Numbered from the stretch's first letter, positions 1 through 12,017 are shown. The stretch: DNA of 64,000 nt from Thuidium tamariscinum (GCA_947034885.2 OX344749.2:41879682-41943681); one strand, 5' to 3'. Numbers and translations: made by a program. The notes: a model not told the origin generated them from the sequence alone.

Positions 1-101
1 TACTCAGGTCATCAATCAATTGCTTGTGAGCTGGGTCTAACTTATGTTGTAACTGCAATCAGCATTTTCTTCATGATTGTCCGTTATGCAAAACTAAGGT
101 A

Positions 102-290
102 AGGTAGGAGGTCCATAAAGAGTCTATCTAAGAGCTGAAACCGAACTTTGGGAGGTGAAACTTTTTTAAATGTTTTTAATGAAATTTTTCTTGAGAGGCA
201 AGTGGAATTGGCATCTAATACAAGTTGTTCATATTTTTTGGAATTTTGTGGAATTAGTTATGAATTTTTGAAGTCAAAATGGCTTAGGAT
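102..290 (-). repeat. TA-flanked MITE, AGGTAGGAGGTCC subfamily, partial
   Basis: The terminus AGGTAGGAGGTCC follows a TA at 100-101. The following 190 bp are the reverse complement of the copies at 60763-61075 and 31058-31364, including the stretch that reads as TCATAACTAATTCC-like sequence on the other strand. The far end cannot be recognised, so this copy is truncated or badly decayed there. Confidence 0.6.
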
Positions 291-1012
291 TTTAAGCAAC
301 CTATGATAGGCAAAATGTCTACTTTGATATACTGGTATGTTGAATTTAAAAAAAAAATTCATATAAAGACAAATGTGAAAAATGTGGAGAGCCATCGAAG
401 CTTTATTTTTTGGACACATCATGAACTTATTATGAATTTTTGAAGTGTACTATTTAATTGGCCCAAGAGAGTCTTTAAACTATTCTAAAGCTAACAAAAA
501 GTACATCTTACTCACCTAAAGTAATTACAATAATCCCTAAGATGGAAACAACATGAGGGCTTCAAAAAGTTTTTTTTGTGGTGAATTTATACTAAAAAGA
601 TGGAGGTTCAAATTATAATCACTAATCATTCCATCACCATCACCAGAGACATTAATTGTGGCTACTAAATTAACCTAATGTAGCCCAAATTTCATGTATT
701 GAAAAAATTCAAGGGCGTAGGTTCATGCAAGACTATTATGGATTTTTTTCTAGGTGCTTGTTATGTGTGATTTGTTTGTCATAGGTTGGTGTACCTTATC
801 TAAATTCTTGATCAACTAAAGTGTAATCGTGTGAGTGACTTTGTTGGATAACTTCCATATGACTTTTATATTACAAGGTGTGTACACCGCAATTGATATC
901 TAGTGCATATTTATTATTATAAAATATAAATTATTAACAATGAAGTCATCTATTTAACCTTTTGTAAGAAGGTTAAAAATCATCTCTTTATGATATTGTT
1001 GACTTTTCTATA

Positions 1013-1252
1013 GAGTTTTGAGGGGTGGAGTAGGGATATACTTGTGTGAATTTGGACCATTGAAATGGTATTTTTTGAAATTTGAGTTCAACCAATGAAA
1101 TGAAGTTCATGAAGTGTGGTTTCTATTCCAACTTGAATATTTGAAAAATTCCTAGAAATGAATCTCTTTTAATTGAACTTTAAGCCTATAACTACAATCT
1201 ATTGATTTTCTTAATTACAAAAAGTATATCCCTACTCCACCCCTCAAAACTG
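1013..1252. repeat. TA-flanked MITE with 30-bp terminal inverted repeats
   Basis: The left end GAGTTTTGAGGGGTGGAG and the right end, reverse-complemented as CAGTTTTGAGGGGTGGAG, match over about 30 bp. Both are bordered by TA (1011-1012 and 1253-1254), the target site typical of Tc1/mariner (Stowaway-like) elements. The 240-bp element has no coding capacity. The TIR is different from the AGGTAG families. Confidence 0.75.
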
Positions 1253-2523
1253 TAAACAATCTTTTTTTTATTCACATGAAGTTAGAGTTTGAGATTGTCA
1301 TTTGAGATACATTAGAAAATCACTTAAATAGATAGAAAAAATTATAGATTTGGATTTAGGATGACAAAAGGACACATAAGCACTCCGTTGCAATGGAAAA
1401 AAATAGGCTCTACTTCAAAATTTATTGTTAACTCAATAAATCATGCAAAATTTGTCAAATCAACAACAAATTCAAACAAATTTTGGAGCATTCTAATCTT
1501 ATGATGGACATGTGGAGGGATGTAATAATCATCTAGTGTTTTATTCTTTTTGTATTTGGGGATTTAAAAAAACAATTCCAATAGTTTTTTTTTAAATTTT
1601 TTAAATTTTAAATTCCATTTGAATAAGAATTATTATTTTGATAGATATGAGAGTTGGAGGTTAATCCTTTAAAAGATGTTGAACAATCCTAACCATATAA
1701 GGATGTCGCAAACCAAAAAGGTTAAATAGATGACTTCACTCTTAATTTTAAAAACAAAAAATGCACCCAAAGAGGGCATACAAAAATGTGCCACTAATCT
1801 AAAATCACCATTACTATTATGGATACATCTTCAAGATCAACATGTACTTATGTGGATGAAATAATTTTAGAGCCTTTACCCAAATTATTTTGACCCTTTA
1901 TTATTTTTGCATAAAGCATCCAAATGCCACATTTTTGGTGTTTTTAAGGCTCCTTCTAATTTCCAACAAGTTTATCTAGTCTAATAATAATAAATAGTCT
2001 TAATAGCAAAAAATGGAGGTTTGGGGGGGATTTACTTTATCAATCCAATAATGAGAGTCTCTTGGAGACTATCTTTGTTATGGGCTTCCATATTCTTCTA
2101 AAGTTAATCTCTAAGCTTCCTAATAGACCAAAAATGTCTTCACATGGTCTCAATTTTAGATTCAAAGTAATGTAACTATTGAATCTAATGTCCAAATTCA
2201 ATGAATCTTATTGGATATTTTTTATTCTTTCTTCTAATTTGTTATAATCAAATTTCAAATCAATTCAAGATGTATTGATTTTTTGGAATACATTCTAAGT
2301 TCATGGGTTCAAGTTAGTTCACCAAAGTATATTTTGATGGTTGCAACTTTTAGGGCTTGTATCTCCTTCATCCAATGTTTATTTTCAATAATTTTTGTTG
2401 AGCTATGATTCCCTTGAAGTTTAGTTATTGTAGTAAAAAATTTATGTCAATTTGAGTTGTTTTGAATGTATGGCAACAATTTGAATTTCAAAATTTGGAC
2501 ATTTTTGGATTACAATGAACTTT

Positions 2524-2665
2524 CACTACAAAAAAACAAGGGAATAAATGACTCGTCCATAAAGTCATTGTGGACAGCAATGACTATAAAATGACAATTT
2601 TGTAACTATTGTTGTCCACAATGACTCTATGGACAAGTCATTTAATCCCTTGTTTTTTTGTAGTG
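2524..2665. repeat. CACTA-type MITE, copy 1
   Basis: The ends are CACTACAAAAAAACAAGGG and its inverse, flanked by a TTT direct repeat (2521-2523 and 2666-2668). CACTAC termini and a 3-bp duplication are the hallmarks of CACTA (En/Spm) transposons. The 142-bp element is almost a perfect foldback with the inner motif GTCCACAATGACT. A relative lies at 9299-9450. Confidence 0.8.
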
Positions 2666-3425
2666 TTTAGTGGCTTCTTTCTTCTTCATATAGTATCCAT
2701 ATCCAATAAAAATAAATTTAGAAAAATTGCACATAATTGTTTAGTGTTTGTGGTAATAATTTCATATCAATTCAAGAAGTCATGAGTGATAGAAACATTT
2801 TAGTAGGTGGAGGTTCAACCTTAGATGTGTTTCTTGCAACTATTTTTGCAAGTTTTTGACATTTCAAAGTCATTTTGTAGACACAAAGAATCAATAAAAT
2901 GACATTTTTTTCCATCAATGTGTTTGTTTATTGGTTTTAAAGTACTTTGTACTTTAAATATCTTTTATTTGAGAAGATTTAGAAATTGAATTTCACCTCC
3001 AATTGTGTAGCTGGGAAAATTTTAGAATCCTTTTCAACACTAAGACATTATAATTTTCTACTCTATGTAGCCAAATGACTTCAAATTTGATTCACATCAT
3101 CTACAACACATATACTAAAAGACTGTACAATTGAGATTTCCATACCTTAGTGACATTTTAAACCTATGCCATTTCAAAAGCAAAGAGTCTTTAAACTCAA
3201 AATGGCCTTCAGCATTTAGGGGTTAATAAGCCCCCACTAATGCCCTTGATGAAAGTTTGGACTCTAGATGTTGCCCTCTCTCTTTTGGAACTTACTTTAA
3301 CCCTATAACACAATAAGTGTTGAATGGATGACAGAGAATTCTTGCATGTAAGACAAAACTGCAATTGTTCATCCTTGAAATTTTGTGCAAAAAGACAAGG
3401 TCACGAATAAGAGATGTGATCTCCA

Positions 3426-3737
3426 ATGACTTATATTTTTGAATTTTTCAAAGTAGATGATTCCCTTGCTTTCAAAAAGCATAATTTGCACAAAGACCAA
3501 CCCGTCCTTGCAGGGTTCAACCATTTGCATGAGAGTTACCACTTGATTGTAGTAAGTTACCCCCAGTACGAACGCCTTGAGTTGAGTTGCTGCCTGACAC
3601 CAATCAACAACCTCTCAAGTTTCCTTCCTTGGCAGGGGACTCATGTGCCCTTCTCCTCATTGCATTTCACACAATGGGTGGATGTGTGCCTTTTCGAACA
3701 ATTCTTCTTTCCTGTACGTCTTTCATGTCACATATGA
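3426..3737 (+). other. unrecognised 103-codon open frame in a GC-richer patch
   Basis: This is an open frame of 103 codons in a patch (about 3480-3740) that is clearly richer in G+C than its surroundings. The predicted peptide matches no family I know. It has no signal peptide or repeats, and I see no flanking splice sites that would build a larger gene. It could be a gene fragment carried by a repeat, or chance. Low confidence. Confidence 0.15.
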
Positions 3738-3845
3738 TGTAATTAATCTTAACCCTTGAAGGACGGACTGTGGGCCATGGAAATCAGGGTGTTTTTTTAA
3801 GATTTTAAGGGAATCTGGATTTGGGCTCCGTCCAGGTGAGAAGTA

Positions 3846-4117
3846 AGGTGGGTACACCTAAAATTGCACCTCACCTAAAAGTGCCATCTATAGTTGCTGT
3901 ACATTTCTGAATTCCATTATGTACCTATTTGGCTGGAGCACTTTTAGAAACTGACTTTGAACCTTAATAACTTTTGCATATTGTATCCAAATGCTACATT
4001 TTCTGGTGCATTGGAATGTGTTTTCACTTGCCAAGAAGACTATATGAAAATTTGATCAGTCCAATAATAGTTACTAGGCACAGTACCCAAAAGTGGCACT
4101 TTTAGGTGTATCCACCT
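3846..4117 (-). repeat. TA-flanked MITE, AGGTRGGTACACC subfamily, copy 1
   Basis: The left end is AGGTGGGTACACCTAAAA and the right end is GTGTATCCACCT, both bordered by TA (3844-3845 and 4118-4119). The 272-bp body is the inverse of the 273-bp copy at 30753-31025. Shared inner text includes CGTATGCAAAAGTTATTAA-like and AGTGCCATCTATAG-like stretches. Non-coding. Confidence 0.8.
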
Positions 4118-4186
4118 TAAGTGATTGAGGTTAGGCAACACTCAAATTTACTTTTGGTGCAAAATTTGGCTCCAAGCTAGGAATTA

Positions 4187-4585
4187 AGGTAGAACCACCT
4201 ATAACCGATCATTTAAGGTATTTTAGACATGATCCAATGTTGTGTAAGGCAAAACAAAAAATTTCAAAGGTGTAATGATAAAAATGATGGGGATTGCAAA
4301 ATCTTTGGTAATTGTATCACATAAATTGAAATTACTATGAATTTTGGAAGGCGTAAAGTGTGCTAGATCAAATACCAGTCTGTGAAGTCTTCTAATTTCG
4401 ATCATGCAAAAACTATTTTTTTATTCAGTCCATTCTTCTTTCTTGTACAATACTTTGGAACATGAGCCATAAACTTTTAGTCCCAACTTTTAAAACGAGA
4501 AAAAAACTCATTCTAACCTTGGTTGGAAATACCTCCATCAATAGGTTGGCTATGGGAGGCCGATTGGTTATAGGTGGTTCTACCT
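4187..4585 (-). repeat. TA-flanked MITE, AGGTAGAACC subfamily, copy 1
   Basis: The ends are AGGTAGAACCACCTATAA and TATAGGTGGTTCTACCT, flanked by TA at 4185-4186 and 4586-4587; length 399 bp. It is the inverse of the copy at 50631-51034. Its minus strand holds a 60-codon frame (4223-4405) that aligns without gaps to one in the other copy. It lies 70 bp from the previous MITE. Confidence 0.8.
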
Positions 4586-5287
4586 TAGTGTAAGTTGTAT
4601 GGCTTCAAAACAAAAATCCAAAAAACATTTTCACCAACTACAGCTCTTAGATTGGTGCAAAATAGGGCAATTAGGTTTTGAAAAATGGTGCAAAATGGGA
4701 TGCACATGAATTATGAAAACTACAACTCACAAGTTCAAGCACATGAACTACAACTCATTCATGTACTTGGGCTTCAAAGTGTAATATCTTCCTAATTCAT
4801 GTGCATGAAGTTTTAAATGGTTTCTGCAACAAAAATGCAACCTCAAAGATTGCAATTGGTAGGAAAAGCTTAGTAAAATTGAGAGTAAGAAAATTGTAGC
4901 TTCAAAGGAAGTGATAGAACTTGGTGATAGGATGAAGGTGCCATTGTACATGTTGCTACAATCTATACCTATATCTCCAACTTTGGTATATTTTAGGCAA
5001 CTGTAGATGTAAAGTTGTTGAATCAACATCTAGATAGGTGGTGACAGGGTGGCAAATCCTAGTAGTCATTGTCAAGGTAGTGGCTACTAGGGTGTGATTG
5101 AAGATTTACATCTGGCTTTTTAAATTTTTTTCTTCCAAATTTTTCAAAAGGCTTGGTGCAGAAGATTATTTTTTAGTGCTTTTAGCCTTTTTATCGCCTA
5201 AAAAGAAACCTAATAGAAATATTGCATTTTATATTGTGTAATATCATCTATTCGGAATAACCCAAATGTACTCATTAGAAATCAAAG

Positions 5288-5577
5288 CATTAGAAGAAAT
5301 TTGAGGGCATTAGGAGATTGTGGGTTCCCGGACTGCGGGAACGCAGTTTCTGCCCTGTGAACCCGAATCCTACGTGGTCGGGACACTGCCACGTAATTAA
5401 AAAAAAAAATTCAAATTTTTTTTTGGACTTATTTTCATATTTCAGGACCCAAAAAAAAAAAAATTTTTTTTTTTTTTTTTTTGGTAAAAGTCGGCCTGAT
5501 AGGGGGCTACGGCATTGGGAGCCGTTTCGGGAACAGCCCCGAAACGGTCCTGTAATGCCCTCAAATTTCATCTAATG
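5288..5577 (+). repeat. CATTAG-family TIR element, copy 1
   Basis: The 25-bp terminal inverted repeats begin CATTAGAAGAAATTTGAG and differ at one position. Inside, two G/C-rich halves flank an A/T-only core. One half has a hairpin around CTACGTGG/CCACGTA and the other a hairpin GTTTCGGGAAC/GCCCCGAAAC. Copies at 37223-37500 and 52032-52302 are in the opposite orientation. No coding frame is recognised. The target duplication is unclear. Confidence 0.8.
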
Positions 5578-6015
5578 TATTATAGAAGATCTTCCCTTTA
5601 TACCTCTAATATCGAGGACAAATAGTTGCACTTCTGTCCTACAAGGGAAGATTTTTTTTTCATTCATCGGATGCAAAACATTTACCTTGGCATTTAAGGG
5701 TTAACTTCAACCCAAACTAACCATTTTACAACAACTCAAAAAGAAAACCTAAAAAACCCACAAAAAATGATTAAAGGAAACAAAAGTCGCATAATATCAT
5801 GTGCAATGCCCATGCCACCTCCGGAGAGAGACTAATGTATACAACAAAATGTATGATGTGATGAGAAGTGAAAAAGTCAGAACAATATCAATGTGGATTG
5901 GGAAGACATTAGGAATTGAGCACATGCAATTACTTATCGGAATTGTCATCTACACATTGCCTCAAATTTTAGTATATGTGTGTTGCATGATTTGCAAGTT
6001 GTGGATTCATTGTGG

Positions 6016-7713
6016 ATTGGCAATTACTGCCACTTTTTGGTACATTGTGTGAACAATGTACCAAAAAGTGGCAATAACTACCAATTCTAAAAAACTTAAA
6101 ATTTTAATTTGGATTTAGTATACTTGGCATGTTCTTATAGGCCAAAGAATTTGAAATTTAAAAATTTTAATTTTTTTGGGTGCACAATCACTATGCACCC
6201 AAATTTTTTTTTAACTTTTTAACTTTTAAATCTTCATTTCCCTCCCCCCCCCCCTCTCCTCTTATAATTTCTTGAAACCAACTTGATTGACAAACATTAT
6301 GGGACATGTGTTCTTGTATATGTATTCATATTTGTACTTGCACTTGTATTCATATCTGGACTGTATCCATATAATCCGTATAATACATGTAGAGTATCCG
6401 TATCCATATTCGTATTTGAATGGTTCAGATTATATCTTACATGATCAATGGCTTGGGAATTTTCAAGAAATCAATGGTGATTACAAAGGTAAGTTTTTTT
6501 TTTTTTTTTAAATAAATGGCTTGTAAATTTTTTGAGAGAGGAGGGGGGGCTAATTAATTGACTTGGGTGGTGCGCCACTTTTCGTCACATTGTCAATTCA
6601 TAACATCTCTTCTCAATCCTAGTTTCTCCTCTACTTCAAAATTCCCCAAAACTTCAAAAAGAGAGTTTTTATTGAAGATTGAAATTGGATTTTAATTATC
6701 ACAATTCATAATATAATATAGGAGTATTCTCTAAAATATAATATTTTATAATATTACATGCTTCATTTTAAAAAAACTTAGTTATTCATAAATTTATTTT
6801 CTACAAAATATTTATATAAATTTTCTTCCACTTTTTCTTCAAGGATTCATGAAAGCTTGATATTTTCACCCAACAATTTGAAAATCTTATGATACAAGCT
6901 AGATATTTGACTTTGTCTTTGAAAAAATTATACCAAAAAAATTCACTTATTAATAGCTACAAAATAGAGGATACAAAGTAGAAGATACAATGTAGAGGAT
7001 AATAGGATTTTGATTACATAATGGACTCTCTCATCCTTCAGGGCTGAGCTTTTTTTGTTTTGGTGGATTTAATTTGAATTTTGGGAATACTTCAAAGCTA
7101 ATGGTCCACTTGTAAGCAAAGTTTCAATGTAATAGGAAGGCATGTAAATTGTACATTTGACGAGCCTATATACAATGATTTTGAATGAATATTGACCTAA
7201 CAAAGAAGAATTTGAGTGACACACAATGTGGTTGCACACCCGCAGTTGATTAATTAGCCCCCCTACCTCTCTCAAAAAATTTACAAGCCATTGATTTTTT
7301 AAAAAAAAATGCTCACCTTTGAAATTACCGTTGATTTCCCGAAAAATCACAAGCCATTGATCTTGTGGGATTTAATTTGATGGATAGAATACCATATATG
7401 AATATTGGATGTACAGATATGGATATAGATTTGAGTACGGATATGGATACATAATTAGGATACAAATATGGATACAAATTTGGATATGGATACAATATTG
7501 GGGTATGGATATGCATACTTGTATGGATAAAGTATCAGAATATGGGTACATATATAAGATGAATTGTCCCATATTGTTTCACTTAGAATTGTTTTTGAAA
7601 ATTACAAGAAAGGAGGGGGGGAATGAAAAAATTAAAAAAAATTTAGGGCAGTTTTTGCCACTTTTTAGGACATTGTCACACAATGTCCTGAAAAGTGGCA
7701 AAAACTGCTAAAT
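6016..7713. mobile_element. foldback element with palindrome-capped long inverted arms
   Basis: The long arms (about 6290-6600 and 7210-7570) are inverted copies of each other. Both contain imperfect tandem GGATAY units, a GATCAATGGCTTG motif and a GAGAGAGG(T)AGGGGGGCT motif. Each outer end carries a 70-bp palindrome (6016-6085 and 7641-7713) with the shared core GCCACTTTTT...ACATTGT. Half-copies of that core sit at the inner ends of the arms (about 6570-6595 and 7213-7240). No transposase is visible. A diverged copy lies at about 51880-53050. Confidence 0.6.
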
Positions 7714-8060
7714 CCATAAGAGGAAATCTGAAATTCACAAAAGTTCTATTTCTCCACAAATTCATGTGACCCCACCTCCAATGATTAATATAATAAGTTT
7801 ATAATCTTTCCATGTTTCCGAATTTCAACAAAATCTAATTTATTTGATATTATAGACTAATTACAATCTGGATACAAGAGCATTCCTAAAGGTGCCTTTT
7901 GGCCTTAAAAGGTTAAGGATTGAGAGTTCAAAGATGGAAGGTACTTTGTCTTAACTTTTTAAGGGGTTCACTATGAAAAAAATATTTTTAAAATAATTAT
8001 ATTATTAACAAAGTAGTAACTTGTTAACTAAATTTCCTAATCTTATATCTATATGAGGTG

Positions 8061-8230
8061 AAAGCACCCAAAACTATTAGATTAAACAATTCAACAAAGT
8101 TGGAGACATCATCTTCTATAAACAAAACATTTTTGTAGCATTAACAATTGAAAATGATGAATTTCAAATAAATAAATAAAATTTGGATAAGGGATGCATG
8201 TAATTGCTATAAAATTCAAAGTAGAACTTT
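8061..8230 (+). repeat. dispersed A/T-rich repeat, diverged copy
   Basis: This is a weaker relative of the repeats at 8874-9090 and 29835-30052. It shares the order of motifs GCACCCAAAACT, TTCAACAAAGTTGGAG and AATGATGAATTTC. No terminal inverted repeats or target duplication are evident. Confidence 0.45.
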
Positions 8231-8873
8231 TTACATTACCTAAACTATTATATAGCTTGATATTAATATTAAAATCTAGAGAAAATCAACCAATTGCAAT
8301 TAAGTATATAGGATTGATTTAATTGCACTTTTAGAGACACTTTTAATAAAGTCTATTTGTCAAGAATGGATGCGTCAATAGGTTTTGAATGTTTTCAACT
8401 TATACTAAGCTCTTTTATTATTGCAATGCTTTATTTAAAAGGAAAATGGACTTGATATATTACAATTGGATCAACATACTGTAAATAAAGATTTCATTTG
8501 GCACTAAATGCCAAAATTAAATTTCCATTTCAAATCCTCAAGGTCCATCACTTTAGACCACTCATAAGTTGAAATATGTCACTTTTAATAAATAAATAAA
8601 TAATTTTTTTACCTAATTGGACCATTGCAAAGTATATGAAACTTGTTTGGTCAATTAATAGCCAATATGCCCCAATACATGTGTATAAGGGTTAAATAAA
8701 TTGTGCTAAATTTTAGATGATTGATTGAAGTAACAAAAGACATATATGATTGTTTATCATGAATTCATGATAGACTATAGATCAATATCAACACTCTAAT
8801 GTTGAAACATGTTAATTTTAGAAAATTGACATTTTAGTATCAAACTTTTTTGCATTTCATTTTTGCATTTATA

Positions 8874-9090
8874 ATAGAAACACCCAAAATTGTCCAAATA
8901 AGGAATTCAACATAGTTGGAGGCATCTTTTTCTAAAAATGATATTTTTCTAGTATTAGCTAGTGAAAATCATGAATATTAAAAAAAATTAAATTCTTCGA
9001 AATCAATATGTCATTTCTATAAATTTTCAAAGCGTTGGCTCCTTAGACCACTAGAACCAATCTATAGGTGTACCCTAAACTAAACTTTGC
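8874..9090 (+). repeat. dispersed A/T-rich repeat
   Basis: About 215 bp here are a close inverse copy of 29835-30052. Landmarks are GAAACACCCAAAA, AAGGAATTCA, AGTTGGAGGCA and GTGAAAATCATGAATATT. Non-coding; class unknown. Confidence 0.65.
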
Positions 9091-9298
9091 TGAAATCAAT
9101 TGTCAATGAATGAAAATTATACATATGTCTTACAACTACATCAACAAATTAGAATTAAACATTTGTCAAACACTTTAATGAACGCTTATGGACACATTTA
9201 GTAATACTCTAGGATCCAAGAATAGGTACAGGGACGAAAATGGATGTTTCTCCCTTAAGTATCATTCTTTTTTTTTGACAACAAAGATATTTTATTAA

Positions 9299-9450
9299 CA
9301 CTACAAAAAAAACAAGGGTCCGCAATGACTTGTCTACAATAACTATAACTTAACAATGATTGCAAAATGACTACTTTGGAATCATTTGTAAATAAGAAAC
9401 TTCTATAATCATTGTAGACTAGTCATTTATACCATTGTTTTTTTGTAGTG
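9299..9450. repeat. CACTA-type MITE, copy 2
   Basis: It begins CACTACAAAAAAAACAAGGG and ends in the inverse, TTTTTTTGTAGTG, and is related throughout to the copy at 2524-2665. The flanking triplets (TAA and CAA) match only in part, so this copy is older or its duplication has mutated. Confidence 0.7.
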
Positions 9451-10610
9451 CAATGAACTCAAGATGATATTAAATTAATTAATTACTTTGATCCAAAACA
9501 AATTCCTACAATTCATTCATAGTTACAATATTCATTATTTAATCAAAAGAGCCTAGCATCTACTTTAAGAATACCTCTAATCATCTTGTTTAAAATATCA
9601 TAGATTATTTATACTAAGTCCAAAAAGTGCAAAGTAAAGAATTTGGAATTGTCTCAATTACCTAAACAAAGTTTAACAATTAAAATCATGTTTAGATCCT
9701 TCTAGGGATGGTTTTAGCTGAACTTCATTTAATTATTCATCACAAGAGAGGTGGGATCCTTTCTATATGTCATCTCTAAGTACTTGACTAAAACTACCAT
9801 AAGCATTGAATCCAAAATCTCAAGCTTGATAAATGTTGGAAGAACTACAATGATTACATTGATTGACTTCCAACTATCATTTGATGACATTGAATCAATA
9901 TTTACTACTCCCTCCATTCCCAAATGATCTTCATGTTGGCCATAACTTTCTATCCCAAAAGAGTATTCATGTTGCACTTCATGATGTTGCAAATTGATCA
10001 ATATGGCTTTTGATTGCTATCTAAGACCAACAAAACAACTTCAAGTCAACCTCATACTCAACAATTAAATGCCCACTAGTGCTCCTTGAAAATGCTCCAA
10101 AATTCCCACTTCTTAGTACTCCAAAACTACACTTTGAAAAGGGCTCCAAAACTCAAAGTTTCTAAGACAATAGGAATGCATTGAACTCTACTTAGAGTGC
10201 AAAACGAGTTTAGAAATTGTTATTTTCAACCTTAATCCAAAACATTTTGTCTAAGCAGACGAAGATAATTTTGAGAAAGATAATTTTGAGACAGACGGAG
10301 CATATTATCACTACATTTTTTACGGTTAGAAGCATCAAAGTTTTGCGTTCTGGTGATAATACCTCAACGAGTCATTCAAAAAATTACCCACCAAATGATA
10401 CTGTATGCAGAACTGATATCAGAGCACAGCTGCCATTGCAACAATAAGCCGCAGAAGCAGAGCCCGGTACAGAGTATCCCACACGCTGTAAAACAGATAC
10501 AGACCCCTCCAAATGCTGCACTGCACACTTAGACAGCTAGACCCACCCAAAAGAAAGCACCTCAGCTCCATAGTAGACACAGTGAGATGCAAGATCGAGT
10601 CCGTTTTTAT

Positions 10611-11903
10611 TCATTTCAACACATTCATTTCAGAGCTTCTTAAGGTCCACAGGTGCTCAATCAAGTCTCCTCGGAGATCAAACTGATCTTCCACGTTCTC
10701 AAACTCTTCTGTCCCCTCTGTGTTGTCCTCAAAGGTCAGCCCTCTCATCATCTGTGTAGTCGGGCCATGGTCAAACAAAACCTCTAAATCACAACCCGCC
10801 TCATCTTCAATGATCATGTTGTGCATGATCACACAAGCACGCATAATGTCCGACACTGTATCCATGTGCCACTGTCTACAAGGGTTTTGAATAATGGCAA
10901 ACCTGGATTGTAACATACCAAAGCACTTCTCCACATCTCTCCTCGCTTCCTCATGCTTCTCCGCAAAGTGCAGCTCCCTCTCATCCTGCGGCTCTTGGAT
11001 GGTCTGCACAAAGCAACTCCATGCAGGGTAGATCTCGTCTGCAAGCAAATAGTATCGCAGGTAACTGTTCTCGTTCACAACAAACCCCAAGTCTTCATCC
11101 GCTTCGCCTTTGAGCATGTGAGACACAATGGGAGACCTATCCAACAAGTTCACATCGTGCTTATCCCTTGGAAGTCCAATGAAAGCGTGCCAAATCCACA
11201 ACGAGTGATCCACAATCGCCTCCAAAATGAAGCTCCGATTCTTCTCCTCATCTTCGAAACTCCCCCGCCACGCCGCAGGACAATTCTTCCACCTCCAATG
11301 CATGCAATCGATGGACGCAAACATACCAGGAAAGCCGCGCGCATCATTGTCCTCCATCTGCTTGCGAAGATCCTCCTTACTCGGTTGCCGCAAATATGTA
11401 GATTCAAAGGAAGCACGTACACATTTCACAAACCGCTTCATCGATTCGAAGGCAGTGCTCTCCCCCAGGCGACAATACTCGTCTGTAGCATCAGCTGCTG
11501 CGCCATACAAAAGCATTCGCAACGCAGCTGTACATTTCTGGATAGAAGACAGACCTAAAACGCCGGCTGCGTCTCGTCTCTGCACGAAGTAGGGATCCCG
11601 AGCACAGCTAGCTTCCAGAATGCGAAGAAACAAACCTCGTCTCATGCGGTACCGCCGTCGGAAGGCGTTGTCGTCGTGAACAGGAGTGGCGCTGAAGTAA
11701 TCAGCAAAGAGGCGGTTGTGCCCAACCTCTCGTTGCCGTTCCAAATTGGCAGATCGACCAGGACGAGATCCACCATGCTTCTTCACCGGCATGTCACTCG
11801 TTTGGGCCAGCATGAAGCCGAGCATCATCTCCTCACATTCGTCGTCCTCTAGCCCCTCCTCTAATTGCCGCTTCAACTGCTGCCTCCATTGCTGCATCGT
11901 CAA
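10611..11903 (-). CDS. PIF/Harbinger-type DDE transposase-like nuclease (HARBI1/ALP1 family)
   Basis: This intact single-exon frame of 430 aa is of normal length for the plant Harbinger nuclease family. The DDE residues expected in that fold are present: D199 in SIDCMHW, D250 in KHDVNLLDRSP, and E325 in RRDVEKCFGMLQ. The usual YYLLADEIYPAW block lies at about 285-295. The N-terminal 90 residues are acidic then basic. The family normally needs a separate Myb/trihelix-like partner, and none is encoded nearby. I found no flanking TIR pair or 3-bp TWA duplication. The stop overlaps an AATAAA (TGAATAAA). The start lies 162 bp from the BLOS2 stop on the same strand. It could be a recent, still coding element or a domesticated gene like Arabidopsis ALP1. 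Family call is firm; status is open. Confidence 0.9.
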   Translation of the reverse strand: MTMQQWRQQLKRQLEEGLEDDECEEMMLGFMLAQTSDMPVKKHGGSRPGRSANLERQREVGHNRLFADYFSATPVHDDNAFRRRYRMRRGLFLRILEASCARDPYFVQRRDAAGVLGLSSIQKCTAALRMLLYGAAADATDEYCRLGESTAFESMKRFVKCVRASFESTYLRQPSKEDLRKQMEDNDARGFPGMFASIDCMHWRWKNCPAAWRGSFEDEEKNRSFILEAIVDHSLWIWHAFIGLPRDKHDVNLLDRSPIVSHMLKGEADEDLGFVVNENSYLRYYLLADEIYPAWSCFVQTIQEPQDERELHFAEKHEEARRDVEKCFGMLQSRFAIIQNPCRQWHMDTVSDIMRACVIMHNMIIEDEAGCDLEVLFDHGPTTQMMRGLTFEDNTEGTEEFENVEDQFDLRGDLIEHLWTLRSSEMNVLK

Positions 11904-11991
11904 ACTCTAATAACTAAATAGTACAAGCTCCTTAGTTCAGTCGGCGACCCGAATCTTAATCTGCACACGCCTAGATCTTACACTATCGATT

Positions 11992-12017
11992 AAACCCTAA
12001 GTCTGTACAAACCCTAG
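11992..12017. promoter_or_regulatory. two telo-box-like motifs upstream of the transposase gene
   Basis: AAACCCTAA (11992-12000) and AAACCCTAG (12009-12017) lie 90-115 bp upstream of the transposase start, in the spacer behind BLOS2. Telo-boxes of this sequence occur in promoters of plant translation and proliferation genes and can recruit Polycomb factors. A regulatory role here is inference. Confidence 0.4.

Larger units (their letters stand above)
1..10600. other. A/T-rich spacer with many small repeats, no recognised gene
   Basis: Apart from the repeats listed separately, this stretch is A/T-rich with short, low-complexity open frames and no protein family that I recognise. Tracts between the named elements (about 300-1000, 1260-2520, 2670-3420, 4590-5280, 7720-8060 and 9450-10600) show only homopolymer runs and short local repeats. 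The last 400 bp before the transposase gene (about 10210-10610) are GC-richer and probably hold its 3' untranslated sequence. Confidence 0.6.

Noticed and set aside
5318-5575. Open frames of 85-93 codons on both strands at 5.3-5.6 kb
   Set aside because: They lie wholly inside the CATTAG element and are products of its hairpin halves and A/T core.
10829-11910. Open frames of up to 201 codons overlapping the transposase gene
   Set aside because: Shadows of the Harbinger frame; their peptides match no family.
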